Assembly: GCA_036378435.1 (NCBI GenBank)
Contig: DASUWK010000021.1
Location: forward strand, 1 to 18,874
Source: DASUWK01 sp036378435
GTDB lineage: Bacteria; Chloroflexota; Dormibacteria; Dormibacterales; Dormibacteraceae
Direction: 5' to 3'
DNA length: 18,874 bases
The notes below the pieces were generated by a model, which saw nothing but the letters and a program-made list of their open reading frames with translations, was not told the origin of the DNA and searched no databases. Positions 1 through 7,074 of this stretch are shown one piece after another (the stretch's first letter is position 1; each line of letters opens with the position of its first letter). The position numbers were made by a program, and so were the translations under genes.

Positions 1-1
1 T

Positions 2-33
2 CTTGTCAAGCTAATCCCCGGACAGACCACTAG
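2..33 (+). repeat. Terminal end of a second copy of the 201-bp MITE-like element
   Basis: These 32 bases match 29 of 32 bases at 7041-7072, the right end of the element upstream of glmS, in the same orientation and ending in the same CTAG. The rest of this copy would lie left of the window. Read in the frame that ends at the shared TAG, both copies encode C-Q-A-N-(P/S)-R-T-D-H-stop; two of the three base differences are synonymous. The GTG of the amidohydrolase follows 11 bases later. The repeat is certain; calling it a mobile-element end is inference. Confidence 0.7.
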
Positions 34-44
34 GCTTCGCTGAC

Positions 45-1289
45 GTGACCACCGCGGTCCACGGCGGCGCGTACATCGACCCGGCGAGGGGCGACGTCGT
101 GCGCGGCGGCGTCACAGTGCTGATCGAAGACGGCCGCATAGTCGCCCGCGGCCCCCGCGACCAGGTGCACGTGCCGGCCGGCGCGATCCAGGTCGACGCC
201 GGCGACCTGACACTCCTGCCCGGGCTGATCGACTGCCACGTCCACCTCTGCGTCGCCGGCGACGGCGTGAACATCCCTGAGAAGGTGATGACCCCGCCGA
301 CGCAGCTCTTCCTCCAGTGCGTGCCGGCGTGCAAGGCGACGCTCGAGGCCGGCTTCACCGCGGTCCGAGACGCGGGCGGCACTCCCAACGGCGTGCGGAG
401 AGCAGTGGAGCGCGGCTACTTCCCCGGCCCACGGATGCGCATGGCAATCCAGATCCTGAGCCAGACCGGCGGCCACGCCGACGATCACTTCCCCTGCGGT
501 GCGCAGCTGCCGCTGGTAGCCCAGTTCGACGTTCCGCCGTCCGTGGTCGACGGCGTGGAACCGATGCGCAAGCGGGTCCGGGAGCTGATCCAGCTCGGCG
601 CCGACTGGATCAAGCTCTGCACCTCGGGAGGCGTCCTCTCGCCCGGCGACGCGCCACACCACGCCACCTTCACGGTCGACGAGATCCGCACGGCGGTGGA
701 GGAGGCGGCCACCCAAGGACGCCAGGTGATGGCGCACGCCCAGGCGAACGCGGGCATCAAGAATGCGCTGCGGAGCGGGGTCAAGACGATCGAGCATGGG
801 ATCTGGCTCGACGGTGACGCGATCGAGCTGATGCTCGATGGTGACCGCCGGCTCGTGCCCACGCTGATCGCCCCGCTCTGGGTCATCCGGCACGCGGAGG
901 CGGGCAAGATGCCCGCCTATGCGGCGGAGAAGTCGCGCCAGGTCATCGAGGACCACAAGGAATCGATCCGGCAGGCCATCGAGGCGGGCGTGAAGATCGC
1001 GTTCGGGACTGACACTGGAGTGGGACCGCACGGTTCCAACAACGAGGAGTTTCGCCTGCTGCGTCAGCTCGGGATGTCGCCGCTGGAGTGCATCCGCTCG
1101 GCCACCACGGTGGCCGCGGAGACGATCGGGCTAGCTGGTCAGGCCGGAACCCTGGCGGAAGGCGCCTTCGGCGACCTCATCGGCGTTGACGGCGATCCGC
1201 TCGATGACGTGGGCGCCATCGCGAACGCGGCCAATGTGAAGCTCGTGGTCAAAGGCGGCGAGGTCTTCAAGAACTCGACGCTGCACTGA
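45..1289 (+). CDS. Metal-dependent amidohydrolase (imidazolonepropionase/prolidase-like)
   Basis: A 414-residue amidohydrolase-superfamily enzyme, expected to hydrolyse a C-N bond (amide or dipeptide) with a binuclear metal centre in the cytoplasm. The metal ligands are visible in order: the H-x-H pair (H65, H67) after LLPGLID, a lysine in DWIKLCTSGG (K190, the likely carbamylated bridge), H231 in MAHAQ, H251 in IEHG, and D323 in FGTDTG. The short N-terminal beta segment ending in LIEDGRIVARG is typical of the family. The GTG at 45 is the first in-frame start after a TAA at 12-14 and has no Shine-Dalgarno sequence. A TANNNT box (TAGGCT, 31-36) ends 8 bases before it, so a leaderless mRNA is possible. 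The gene is convergent with the methyltransferase, overlapping it by 23 bp. The substrate cannot be told from sequence. Confidence 0.88.
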   Translation: MTTAVHGGAYIDPARGDVVRGGVTVLIEDGRIVARGPRDQVHVPAGAIQVDAGDLTLLPGLIDCHVHLCVAGDGVNIPEKVMTPPTQLFLQCVPACKATLEAGFTAVRDAGGTPNGVRRAVERGYFPGPRMRMAIQILSQTGGHADDHFPCGAQLPLVAQFDVPPSVVDGVEPMRKRVRELIQLGADWIKLCTSGGVLSPGDAPHHATFTVDEIRTAVEEAATQGRQVMAHAQANAGIKNALRSGVKTIEHGIWLDGDAIELMLDGDRRLVPTLIAPLWVIRHAEAGKMPAYAAEKSRQVIEDHKESIRQAIEAGVKIAFGTDTGVGPHGSNNEEFRLLRQLGMSPLECIRSATTVAAETIGLAGQAGTLAEGAFGDLIGVDGDPLDDVGAIANAANVKLVVKGGEVFKNSTLH

Positions 1290-1884
1290 TGTCCAGGACG
1301 CGGTAGCCGCGCTTGGAGGCCAGCCGGGCCACCTCGAAACCCTCGCTCTCGAGCCAGGCCGCCAGCGAGTCCGAGCCGAGATGCCGCTGCACGACGAGGT
1401 AGGCGTGGCCCTGCGGCGCCAGCCGTTCCAGCCATTCGAGCAGCAGCCCGTGCAGCGCCGCTTTACCGACCCGCACGGGCGGATTCGAATAGATGGCCGC
1501 GAAGCGCACCTCGGGGGGAACGTCCACAGGTGCGCCCGCGTGGAGGTTGGCGCAGCCGCAGAGGTACGCGTTCTCCCGGGTCAGCTCCACCGCCCGCGTG
1601 TTGACGTCGACCGCCCACACGCGCGCCTTCGGCGCTCGGCGGGCGAGCGTGACGGCGATCGGGCCGTAGCCGCAGCCCAGGTCGAGCAGGTCGACCGCGC
1701 CGTCCGGCGGATGCGGAGCTTCATCGAGGAGCGCGACCGTGCCCGAGTCGACGCGTTCGCCGGCAAAGACCCCACGGTCCGTCCACAGGTCGACGTCGAC
1801 GCCGGACACGCGCAGCCGGACTAGGTGGCGCTCCGAGGGAGCGTCCGGGGTGGGTGAGAAGTAGTGCGATCCGCTCTCGCTCAC
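1267..1884 (-). CDS. RsmC-like class I SAM-dependent methyltransferase
   Basis: A 205-residue protein of the MTS/RsmC group, which methylates a guanine N2 of rRNA or a related substrate using S-adenosylmethionine. Motif I is LDLGCGYGPIAV. The acidic end of strand beta-2 is AVDVN. The catalytic N-P-P motif is in YSNPPVRVGKAALHGLL, and the NPP(I/V)R-G-K form is characteristic of this group. At about 200 residues it matches the single-domain RsmC-like proteins common in Gram-positive lineages rather than the 340-residue two-domain E. coli enzyme. The start is a GTG (bases 1884-1882) with no evident ribosome binding site. It is divergent from the acyl-CoA ligase, with 25 bp between the two start codons, and its 3' end overlaps the amidohydrolase. 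The exact rRNA target is unproven. Confidence 0.85.
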   Translation of the reverse strand: MSESGSHYFSPTPDAPSERHLVRLRVSGVDVDLWTDRGVFAGERVDSGTVALLDEAPHPPDGAVDLLDLGCGYGPIAVTLARRAPKARVWAVDVNTRAVELTRENAYLCGCANLHAGAPVDVPPEVRFAAIYSNPPVRVGKAALHGLLLEWLERLAPQGHAYLVVQRHLGSDSLAAWLESEGFEVARLASKRGYRVLDISAASSS

Positions 1885-1909
1885 GGCCCCACGCTACATT
1901 GACCGTGGG
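1885..1909. promoter_or_regulatory. Compact divergent promoter with a 6-bp inverted repeat
   Basis: Only 25 bp separate the two divergent start codons. CCCACG (1888-1893) and CGTGGG (1904-1909) form a perfect inverted repeat around a 10-base spacer. The spacer holds TACATT (1895-1900), a TANNNT-type -10 box placed 9 bases before the ATG at 1910. On the minus strand TAGCGT (bases 1896-1891) lies 6 bases before the GTG at 1884. There is no room for a Shine-Dalgarno sequence on either side, so leaderless transcripts are likely and the repeat could be a shared operator. The repeat is seen; the promoter role is inferred. Confidence 0.5.
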
Positions 1910-3403
1910 ATGAGGACGATCTCGCAGGGGCTGCGCTGGCGCGCCCGGCGCCATCCTGACCTCGAAGCGCTCTGGTACCGGGGCCAGAGCACGACGTACG
2001 GGCAGTTGGACCAGCAGGCGTCGGCGCTTGCGGCCGGCCTCATCCGCGAGCTGGACCTGACACCTGGCGACCGTGTCGCGGTCCTGGACAAGAACACGGC
2101 GCACGCCCTCGAGCTCATGCTCGCCCTGGACCGCGCGGGGGTCGTAGCCGTGCCCGTCAACTGGCGGCTCACCGCGTCCGAGGTGGCCACCGTCGTCAAT
2201 GATGCGGAGCCGGTCGCGCTCGTGGTGGACGAGGAATTCAGGCAGAGCGCCGACCAGGTCGCATGTCGCGTCATGGGCTTCGACGAGCTGCCGCGCGACG
2301 CTGACGCAGGCGATCCTCGACGTGACGCGGAAAACTCGGTGACCTGGCAGCTCTACACCTCGGGCACGACGGGCCTGCCGAAGGGCGCGATGCTGACCAA
2401 TCTCAATCTCAACACCCTCACCGGGTCCCTGCTCTTCGAGATTCCGGAGCTCCGCGAGGGCGGTCGCTCTCTGGTTGCCATGCCGCTTTACCACATCGGT
2501 GGTTGCGGCTGGGCCCTCGCCTCCATCCTCTGCGGCTCTACGGCGGTGATCGTGCGCGAGTTCCTGCCGCAGGAAGTCCTCAAGATCCTGGCGGAGCAGA
2601 GGGTGGACACCGCCTTCCTGGTGCCGGCCGCCCTGCTCTTCCTGACCTCCATGCCCGAGGCGCAGACCACGGACTTCTCGAACCTCAAGAACGTCGCTTA
2701 CGGCGCCTCGCCGATCTCACCCGAGATCCTGAAGCGCTCGATCGACACCTTCAAGTGCCGCTTCACCCAGCTCTACGGCCTCACCGAGACGACCGGTGCC
2801 GCGGTCGCCCTCACCTTCGAGAACCACGAGGGCGAGAGGCTGCTGTCGGCCGGCCGTCCGATGTACGGCGTCGACGTCCGCGTCGTCGATCCCGACGACA
2901 AGGAGGTCCCCGCCGGGGAGATCGGCGAGATCGTGATCCGGGCCCCGACGGTGATGCAGGGCTACTGGCGCCGCGACGAGGACACCAAGGCGACCATCCG
3001 CGACGGCTGGTTTCACTCGGGCGACGCCGGCACCATGGACGCCGACGGCTTCGTCTACATCAAGGACAGGATCAAGGACATGATCGTCTCGGGAGGGGAG
3101 AACGTTTACCCAGCCGAGATCGAGGCGGTCCTCGCCGGGCACCCGGACGTGGCCGACGTCGCCGTGATCGGCGTTCCCGACGACCAGTGGGGCGAGACGG
3201 TGAAGGCCCTGGTCGTCGCGAAGGACGGCGCCACGCCCGACGGCGACGCGATCATCGACTGGGCGCGGGAGCGGTTGGCCGGCTTCAAGCGGCCGCGGTC
3301 GGTGGACTTTGTCGAGACGATCCCGCGCAACCCGAGCGGCAAGATCCTGAAGCGCGAGCTGCGCGAGCCGTATTGGGCCGGCAAGACCCGCAGAGTGTCA
3401 TAG
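1910..3403 (+). CDS. AMP-forming acyl-CoA ligase (FadD-like)
   Basis: A 497-residue ANL-superfamily adenylating enzyme. It activates a carboxylate (fatty or aromatic acid) with ATP to an acyl-AMP and then forms the CoA thioester. The P-loop signature YTSGTTGLPKG is at residues 149-159. Further on are YGLTETTG (A5), GWFHSGDAG (A7), and DRIKDMIVSGGENVYPAEIE (A8 hinge). The catalytic lysine of the A10 motif, PRNPSGKILKRELRE, is K478. All core motifs are intact and the length is normal for a medium/long-chain acyl-CoA synthetase. The ATG follows the divergent promoter with no Shine-Dalgarno sequence. There are no neighbouring beta-oxidation genes to narrow the substrate, so the specific FadD subtype is left open. 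Confidence 0.92.
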   Translation: MRTISQGLRWRARRHPDLEALWYRGQSTTYGQLDQQASALAAGLIRELDLTPGDRVAVLDKNTAHALELMLALDRAGVVAVPVNWRLTASEVATVVNDAEPVALVVDEEFRQSADQVACRVMGFDELPRDADAGDPRRDAENSVTWQLYTSGTTGLPKGAMLTNLNLNTLTGSLLFEIPELREGGRSLVAMPLYHIGGCGWALASILCGSTAVIVREFLPQEVLKILAEQRVDTAFLVPAALLFLTSMPEAQTTDFSNLKNVAYGASPISPEILKRSIDTFKCRFTQLYGLTETTGAAVALTFENHEGERLLSAGRPMYGVDVRVVDPDDKEVPAGEIGEIVIRAPTVMQGYWRRDEDTKATIRDGWFHSGDAGTMDADGFVYIKDRIKDMIVSGGENVYPAEIEAVLAGHPDVADVAVIGVPDDQWGETVKALVVAKDGATPDGDAIIDWARERLAGFKRPRSVDFVETIPRNPSGKILKRELREPYWAGKTRRVS

Positions 3404-3440
3404 AGCAGTTCCGTAACGCTTCACCGTCTTCCCGCGGTCC

Positions 3441-3446
3441 TACTAT
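3441..3446 (+). promoter_or_regulatory. Probable -10 box for the membrane-protein/argF/cdaAR run
   Basis: TACTAT fits the bacterial -10 consensus (4 of 6 against TATAAT) and lies in the 61-bp gap between the acyl-CoA ligase and the next gene. A transcript would begin near 3453, about 12 bases before the TTG at 3465. No convincing -35 is visible at 16-18 bp upstream. This is the only gap before 6797 where a promoter for the argF-cdaA-cdaR run could sit. Confidence 0.4.
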
Positions 3447-3464
3447 TAACCATGGTTCCCAGGC

Positions 3465-4019
3465 TTGATCTACGCCCGCTCCCGACGCTCGCTGCTTCGG
3501 CTGGCGGCCGCGACGGCCGCTCTTGCGATGGCGTGCGCGGGCGCCGTCGCGGGCCTGGTCCTGACGCACGCTCCCAGCCTCTGGATCTCCGGCCCCGCCG
3601 GGTTGGCGGCCGGTGGCCTGGCGGCCAGTGGTTGGCTCGGCTGGCGGGCCCGGCGGCTGCGCTCGGCCCAGCTCTGCCTGTTCCGGGACCGGCTGCTCGT
3701 AGTGCAGGCGCGGCGGGCGACGCCAGTGCTGTGGGAGCGGATCGGGGCCGCTACGCTGGCCGTCGGCGGCTCCGTGCGCTGGGCCGCAGCCGGCGGCGAG
3801 GTGCGGCTGAGCGACACGCTGACGCTCGAGCTGGACGCGAGGCGCCGGGTGACGATGCGGCCCCGCGAGTTCGGCCTCGAGCCGGCCGCGTGCCGCGACC
3901 TGATCCTGCGCTACCGCGACGACCGGGAGGCGCGCTCGCGGCTGCCCGAATTCGACTCGATGCTCGATCTCCGCGGGCGACCGGTGCAAGCCGGTGAGCT
4001 CAAGCGCTCCATCCGCTGA
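3465..4019 (+). CDS. Small membrane protein with two N-terminal helices and a soluble beta-rich tail
   Basis: I do not recognise a named family. The 184-residue product begins with a basic stretch (ARSRRSLLR). Two hydrophobic segments follow, at roughly residues 10-34 and 43-59, separated by a short Pro/Gly turn. After them comes a soluble part of about 120 residues with alternating strands: LFRDRLLVVQARR, VLWERIGAATL, VRLSDTLTLELDARRRVTM. That layout, helical hairpin then a beta-rich domain, resembles bacterial PH-like (YdbT/DUF304-type) membrane proteins, but this is only a shape resemblance. TTG at 3465 is the only usable start after the in-frame TAA at 3447. An ATG-started frame at 3452 is Arg/Pro-rich and looks like a shadow. 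The gene overlaps argF by 26 bp, so it is probably co-transcribed with it. Confidence 0.7.
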   Translation: MIYARSRRSLLRLAAATAALAMACAGAVAGLVLTHAPSLWISGPAGLAAGGLAASGWLGWRARRLRSAQLCLFRDRLLVVQARRATPVLWERIGAATLAVGGSVRWAAAGGEVRLSDTLTLELDARRRVTMRPREFGLEPAACRDLILRYRDDREARSRLPEFDSMLDLRGRPVQAGELKRSIR

Positions 4020-4923
4020 CCTGAGCCTCGACTCGCTTCGCGGCCGCGACTACCTGCACGTGCGGGATCTGACCGCGGAGGAGCTCGCCGCCGTGCTCGA
4101 CCTCGCGCTGGCGATCAAAGCCGGCGGATACCGGGGCCGGCCCCTTCAGGATCGCCATGTCGCCATGCTGTTCCAGCGCCCGTCGCACCGGACCCGGGTC
4201 TCGTTCGAAGTCGGGATCGGGCGGCTGGGCGGCCGCTGGACCACCCTCAGCGAGCAGGACGTCCAGCTCGGCGTGAGGGAGTCGGTGGCGGACGCGGCGC
4301 GTGTTCTGGACCGCTATGTGGACCTGATCGTCGGGCGGCTGAAGAGCCAGGCCGCCCTCGACGAGCTGGCTGGGGCGGCCGACGTCCCGGTGGTGAACGC
4401 GCTCACCGAGGAATCCCATCCGTGCCAGATCCTCGCCGACCTGCTGACGCTGCGGGAGATCAAGGGCCGCCTGGACGGCGTTCGTCTGGCCTACGTCGGC
4501 GATGGCAACAACATCTCGAACTCGCTGGCCGAGGCGGCGCAGCTCACCGGACTGGACCTCGTCGTGATCGGTCCGCCGGGCTATCATCCCGCCCGGATTC
4601 CAAACGGCGTAGAAGTGACGGACGACCTGGCACGAGTTCAAGGCGCGGACGCCGTCTATACAGATGTGTGGGCGTCGATGGGCCACGAGGAAGAGCGCTC
4701 GGCGCGGCTGGAAGCCTTTCGCGGCTACCAGGTGAACGCCGAGCTGATGGCCGGCGCCCCGCAGGCGGTGTTCCTGCACTGCCTGCCGGCGCATCGCGGG
4801 GAGGAGGTCACCGACGAAGTCATCGACGGACCGGCTTCACGCGTGTTCCAGCAGGCCGAGAACCGCCTCTACGCCCAGATGGCCTTGATGGCCGCGCTGA
4901 TGGGAGCCGGTAGCTCGGCATGA
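3994..4923 (+). CDS. argF: Ornithine carbamoyltransferase
   Basis: A 309-residue enzyme that transfers a carbamoyl group from carbamoyl phosphate to ornithine to give citrulline, in arginine synthesis. The carbamoyl-phosphate loop is PSHRTR (residues 63-68), where the usual S-T-R-T-R has His in the second position. HPCQ at 142-145, DVWASMG at 224-230 and HCLP at 262-265 are the ornithine-side motifs that separate OTCases from aspartate carbamoyltransferases. The length is normal. The GTG start at 3994 lies within the end of the preceding gene, and its stop overlaps the cdaA start (ATGA, 4920-4923). No other arginine gene is present, so it is a stand-alone argF within a cell-envelope/c-di-AMP cluster. 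Confidence 0.96.
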   Translation: MSSSAPSADLSLDSLRGRDYLHVRDLTAEELAAVLDLALAIKAGGYRGRPLQDRHVAMLFQRPSHRTRVSFEVGIGRLGGRWTTLSEQDVQLGVRESVADAARVLDRYVDLIVGRLKSQAALDELAGAADVPVVNALTEESHPCQILADLLTLREIKGRLDGVRLAYVGDGNNISNSLAEAAQLTGLDLVVIGPPGYHPARIPNGVEVTDDLARVQGADAVYTDVWASMGHEEERSARLEAFRGYQVNAELMAGAPQAVFLHCLPAHRGEEVTDEVIDGPASRVFQQAENRLYAQMALMAALMGAGSSA

Positions 4924-5753
4924 ACATCGAGTACATCCGCCAGGGCATCGAGCTCATCCGGCGAACGGGGCCGATCGAGGTGCTCGACGTCCTGGTCGTG
5001 GCCGTGATCATCTACCAGTTCCTCAAGCTCTTCCGCGGCACGCGCGCCACGCAGCTGCTGTTCGGGATCGTACTGCTGGCGGTGCTCGGCGCGATCGCGG
5101 TCGCTCTCAACCTGATCCTGCTCAAGTGGCTCTTCGTGAACGCCGGTCCGTACATCGTGTTCGGGCTGCTGGTGCTGTTCCAGCCGGAGCTGCGCCGGGC
5201 TCTCGACCAGGTCGGCCGCCTCGGACACCTGAGCCGCCCGCTGGCCGGTTTCAGCCCGCAGGCGCTCACTCGCTCGATGGCCGAGGCCGTGCGGGCCGCA
5301 GAGCGGCTCAGCGCGCGCAGGACCGGAGCGTTGATCGCTTTCGAGCGCGAGGTGGGGCTCGAGGACTACGCCGCCACGGGGGTGCGGATAGAGGGCGCGG
5401 TCTCCGCCGAGTTCCTGCAGGCGATCTTCTTCCCGAACTCGCCGCTCCACGACGGTGCGGTGATCATCAGGGGGAACCTGATCCTCGCTGCGGGCTGCCT
5501 TCTGCCGCTGCCAGAGGAGGGCCAGGTGCGCGAAAGGCTGGGGACGCGCCACCGCGCCGCACTCGGGCTCTCGCAGCTTTCGGACGCGATAGTTCTAGTC
5601 GTCAGCGAGGAGACCGGGCAGATCTCCGTTGTCGAGGACGGGCGGATCACCCGCGGGCTGGACGGTGAGGGGCTGCGGCGCCGGCTGACCGGCCCGACAC
5701 CCGCGCCGCGCCGGCAGGCCGTCACGCGGCCGCTCCTGGGGTGGCTCAAGTGA
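4920..5753 (+). CDS. cdaA: Membrane-bound diadenylate cyclase CdaA
   Basis: This 277-residue enzyme condenses two ATP to c-di-AMP, the messenger that controls potassium, osmotic balance and wall homeostasis. Three hydrophobic segments lie at about residues 20-35, 45-64 and 77-87, as in the CdaA (DacA) class. They precede the DAC domain. Its two signature motifs are present: D-G-A in SPLHDGAVIIRG (178-180) and R-H-R in GTRHRAALGLS (210-212). The ATG overlaps the argF stop by 4 bp, and its own TGA overlaps the next GTG in the same way, so it is translationally coupled on both sides. The next gene encodes its usual partner CdaR, which confirms the assignment. Confidence 0.97.
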   Translation: MNIEYIRQGIELIRRTGPIEVLDVLVVAVIIYQFLKLFRGTRATQLLFGIVLLAVLGAIAVALNLILLKWLFVNAGPYIVFGLLVLFQPELRRALDQVGRLGHLSRPLAGFSPQALTRSMAEAVRAAERLSARRTGALIAFEREVGLEDYAATGVRIEGAVSAEFLQAIFFPNSPLHDGAVIIRGNLILAAGCLLPLPEEGQVRERLGTRHRAALGLSQLSDAIVLVVSEETGQISVVEDGRITRGLDGEGLRRRLTGPTPAPRRQAVTRPLLGWLK

Positions 5754-6796
5754 GCGGCGGCGCTTCGTGGGCCTGGCTCACGGACCACTGGCGCCTGAAG
5801 CTGCTGGCGGGTGTACTCGCGGTGATCCTCTTCGGCACCGTGGCCTTCGCCCAGAACCCGATCACCCAGAAGACTTTCTCTGTCCCGATCGATCACTACG
5901 CGATCAGCGATCCGAACCTCGCGCTCGTGCGCTACGCCAAGGCGGTCAACGTCCAGGTCGTCGGCCTCTCGAACGCGATCAGCCCCCTGACCAAGGACGA
6001 CTTCACCGCCACCATGGACCTGAGCAAGGTGACGGCGCCGGACGGCGCGCCGCGGAAGATCCAGGCCAATGTGACGGTGCAGACGCTGGCCCCGGGGGTC
6101 ACAGTGCAGCAGCCGCCACCGCTGTTCGTGACGATCGACCACCTAGCCTCGCCGCCGGCGGTCCTGCCGATCCGCGTGCTCGACCAGCCGGCGCCCGGCG
6201 TGACGATCGACAAGGTGGTCATGAACCGCGCTTCGACCACCGAGCCGGTCAGCACGGTCACGGTGACGGGCCCGGCCAGCATCGTCAACGACCTCCAGCC
6301 CTACGTCGATCTGGGTCCGATCGCGGGCGCGGGCGACTTCGTGGACCGGCCGATCAAGTTCCAGGACAGCGCCGGTCACGAGGTCAAGTGGCCGCCACAG
6401 ACGGTGCCGCTCGCCTCGGTCGACGTCAATTCGGTGGACGTAATCGTGACGGCGCACCAGACCCTGCAGCAGAAGCAGGTGGCGCCGACAGCTTCGCTGA
6501 CCGGGTCCCCGGCCTGCGGCTACCAGATGCAGAACATCACCTTCAGTCCCCAGTTCGTGACCCTGTCGGCGGACGCGGACACGCTGGCCGGCCTGCCGGG
6601 CTCGATCAGCCTGGCGCCGATCGACGTCTCCGGGGCCACCTCTAACGTCGTGTCCCGGGAACGGGTCACCGCGCCGCCCAACACGCAGGTGAGCCCGGTT
6701 GTCGTCACCGTCACGATCACGTTCAGGCAGGTGGCGAGCTGCGCTCCGGCCTCACCGGCCGCCACTCCGACGCCCGCGCCCAGCCCTTCGCCCTAG
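5750..6796 (+). CDS. cdaR: CdaR, YbbR-domain regulator of CdaA
   Basis: A 348-residue protein with one N-terminal membrane anchor (about residues 15-33, HWRLKLLAGVLAVILFGTV). An extracytoplasmic region of repeated YbbR modules follows; they start near FSVPIDH, LPIRVL and VDVIVTAHQTL. The protein ends in a Pro/Ala/Thr/Ser-rich tail. CdaR binds CdaA at the membrane and adjusts its activity. The GTG at 5750 gives a GTGA overlap with the cdaA stop; a GTG at 5741 is an alternative start adding three residues. Tail residues such as PTPAPSPSP suggest a flexible linker or wall-spanning end. In most genomes glmM follows; here the next gene is glmS. Confidence 0.93.
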   Translation: MSGGASWAWLTDHWRLKLLAGVLAVILFGTVAFAQNPITQKTFSVPIDHYAISDPNLALVRYAKAVNVQVVGLSNAISPLTKDDFTATMDLSKVTAPDGAPRKIQANVTVQTLAPGVTVQQPPPLFVTIDHLASPPAVLPIRVLDQPAPGVTIDKVVMNRASTTEPVSTVTVTGPASIVNDLQPYVDLGPIAGAGDFVDRPIKFQDSAGHEVKWPPQTVPLASVDVNSVDVIVTAHQTLQQKQVAPTASLTGSPACGYQMQNITFSPQFVTLSADADTLAGLPGSISLAPIDVSGATSNVVSRERVTAPPNTQVSPVVVTVTITFRQVASCAPASPAATPTPAPSPSP

Positions 6797-6836
6797 GCGC
6801 CCACTCGGACGGTCGGGGGAGCGGTCGGTAACCTTT

Positions 6837-6868
6837 CCTCCGCGGCAGGCGTTCCCCTGCCAAGGAGG
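6837..6868 (+). promoter_or_regulatory. Leader hairpin whose 3' arm contains the glmS Shine-Dalgarno sequence
   Basis: GGCAGG (6844-6849) pairs with CCTGCC (6856-6861) around a 6-base loop. The helix can continue, after a 2x2 internal loop, with CCTCC (6837-6841) pairing to GGAGG (6864-6868), which is the core of the Shine-Dalgarno AAGGAGGT at 6862-6869. When folded, this would hide the ribosome binding site. The pairing is seen in sequence; regulation is inferred. Confidence 0.4.
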
Positions 6869-6869
6869 T
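6862..6869 (+). promoter_or_regulatory. Strong Shine-Dalgarno sequence separated from glmS
   Basis: AAGGAGGT is a near-perfect anti-16S match but now stands 205 bases before the glmS ATG. If the element at 6872-7072 is removed with one CTAG left behind, the spacing to the ATG becomes 8 bases, which is ideal. At present it is 5 bases upstream of a GTG at 6875 that opens a 65-codon frame inside the element. Confidence 0.75.
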
Positions 6870-6871
6870 CC

Positions 6872-7072
6872 CTAGTGGTCCATTCGGGAAACCGCTCGAC
6901 AGTGCATCGGCCCGTTTCCGCCGGGCACCCTTTGGGTGCTGAAGCCGGCGTCAGGGGCCCTGGCGCATCGTCGTCACGCACCATTGGGTGCGCTCCTCCT
7001 CTCGCCATCCCTTCCTTGGCTCCGGCGGTCCGGGCCGCGCCTTGTCAAGCTAATTCCCGAACGGACCACTAG
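6872..7072. mobile_element. 201-bp MITE-like element with imperfect terminal inverted repeats
   Basis: The left end (6872-6905) matches the reverse complement of the right end (7039-7072) at 27 of 34 positions, with 18 of the outermost 19 identical. Both ends carry CTAG, consistent with a 4-bp target duplication or a TA/CTAG-specific insertion. IS5-group transposases are known to use YTAR targets. The interior has further small hairpins, for example GCACCC/GGGTGC around positions 6928-6942, and no transposase. A second copy of the right end is at 2-33. The inverted repeat and the second copy are direct observations; mobility is inferred. An alternative is a structured leader RNA shared by two genes. 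Confidence 0.65.
6875..7072 (+). CDS. Possible 65-residue ORF spanning the element, coupled to glmS
   Basis: A GTG 5 bases after AAGGAGGT opens a frame that runs without a stop through the whole element and ends at its terminal TAG (7070-7072), two bases before the glmS ATG. The product is rich in Ala, Pro, Arg and Ser and matches no family I know. It starts VHSGNRSTVH and ends CQANSRTDH. The end in the second copy at 2-33 keeps the frame (CQANPRTDH). It may not make a useful protein; its plausible role is to carry ribosomes to glmS for re-initiation. It could also be a chance ORF in GC-rich DNA. Confidence 0.3.
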   Translation: MVHSGNRSTVHRPVSAGHPLGAEAGVRGPGASSSRTIGCAPPLAIPSLAPAVRAAPCQANSRTDH

Positions 7073-7074
7073 CA

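Noticed and set aside
3452..3997. ATG-started 181-residue frame overlapping the membrane-protein gene
   Set aside because: Arg/Pro/Gly-rich shadow; the TTG frame at 3465 has clear membrane helices and ends in the argF overlap.
6872..7074. glmS ribozyme or T-box before glmS
   Set aside because: I see neither the conserved ribozyme core nor the T-box AGGGTGG-type motif; the inverted ends and the second copy fit a repeat element better.
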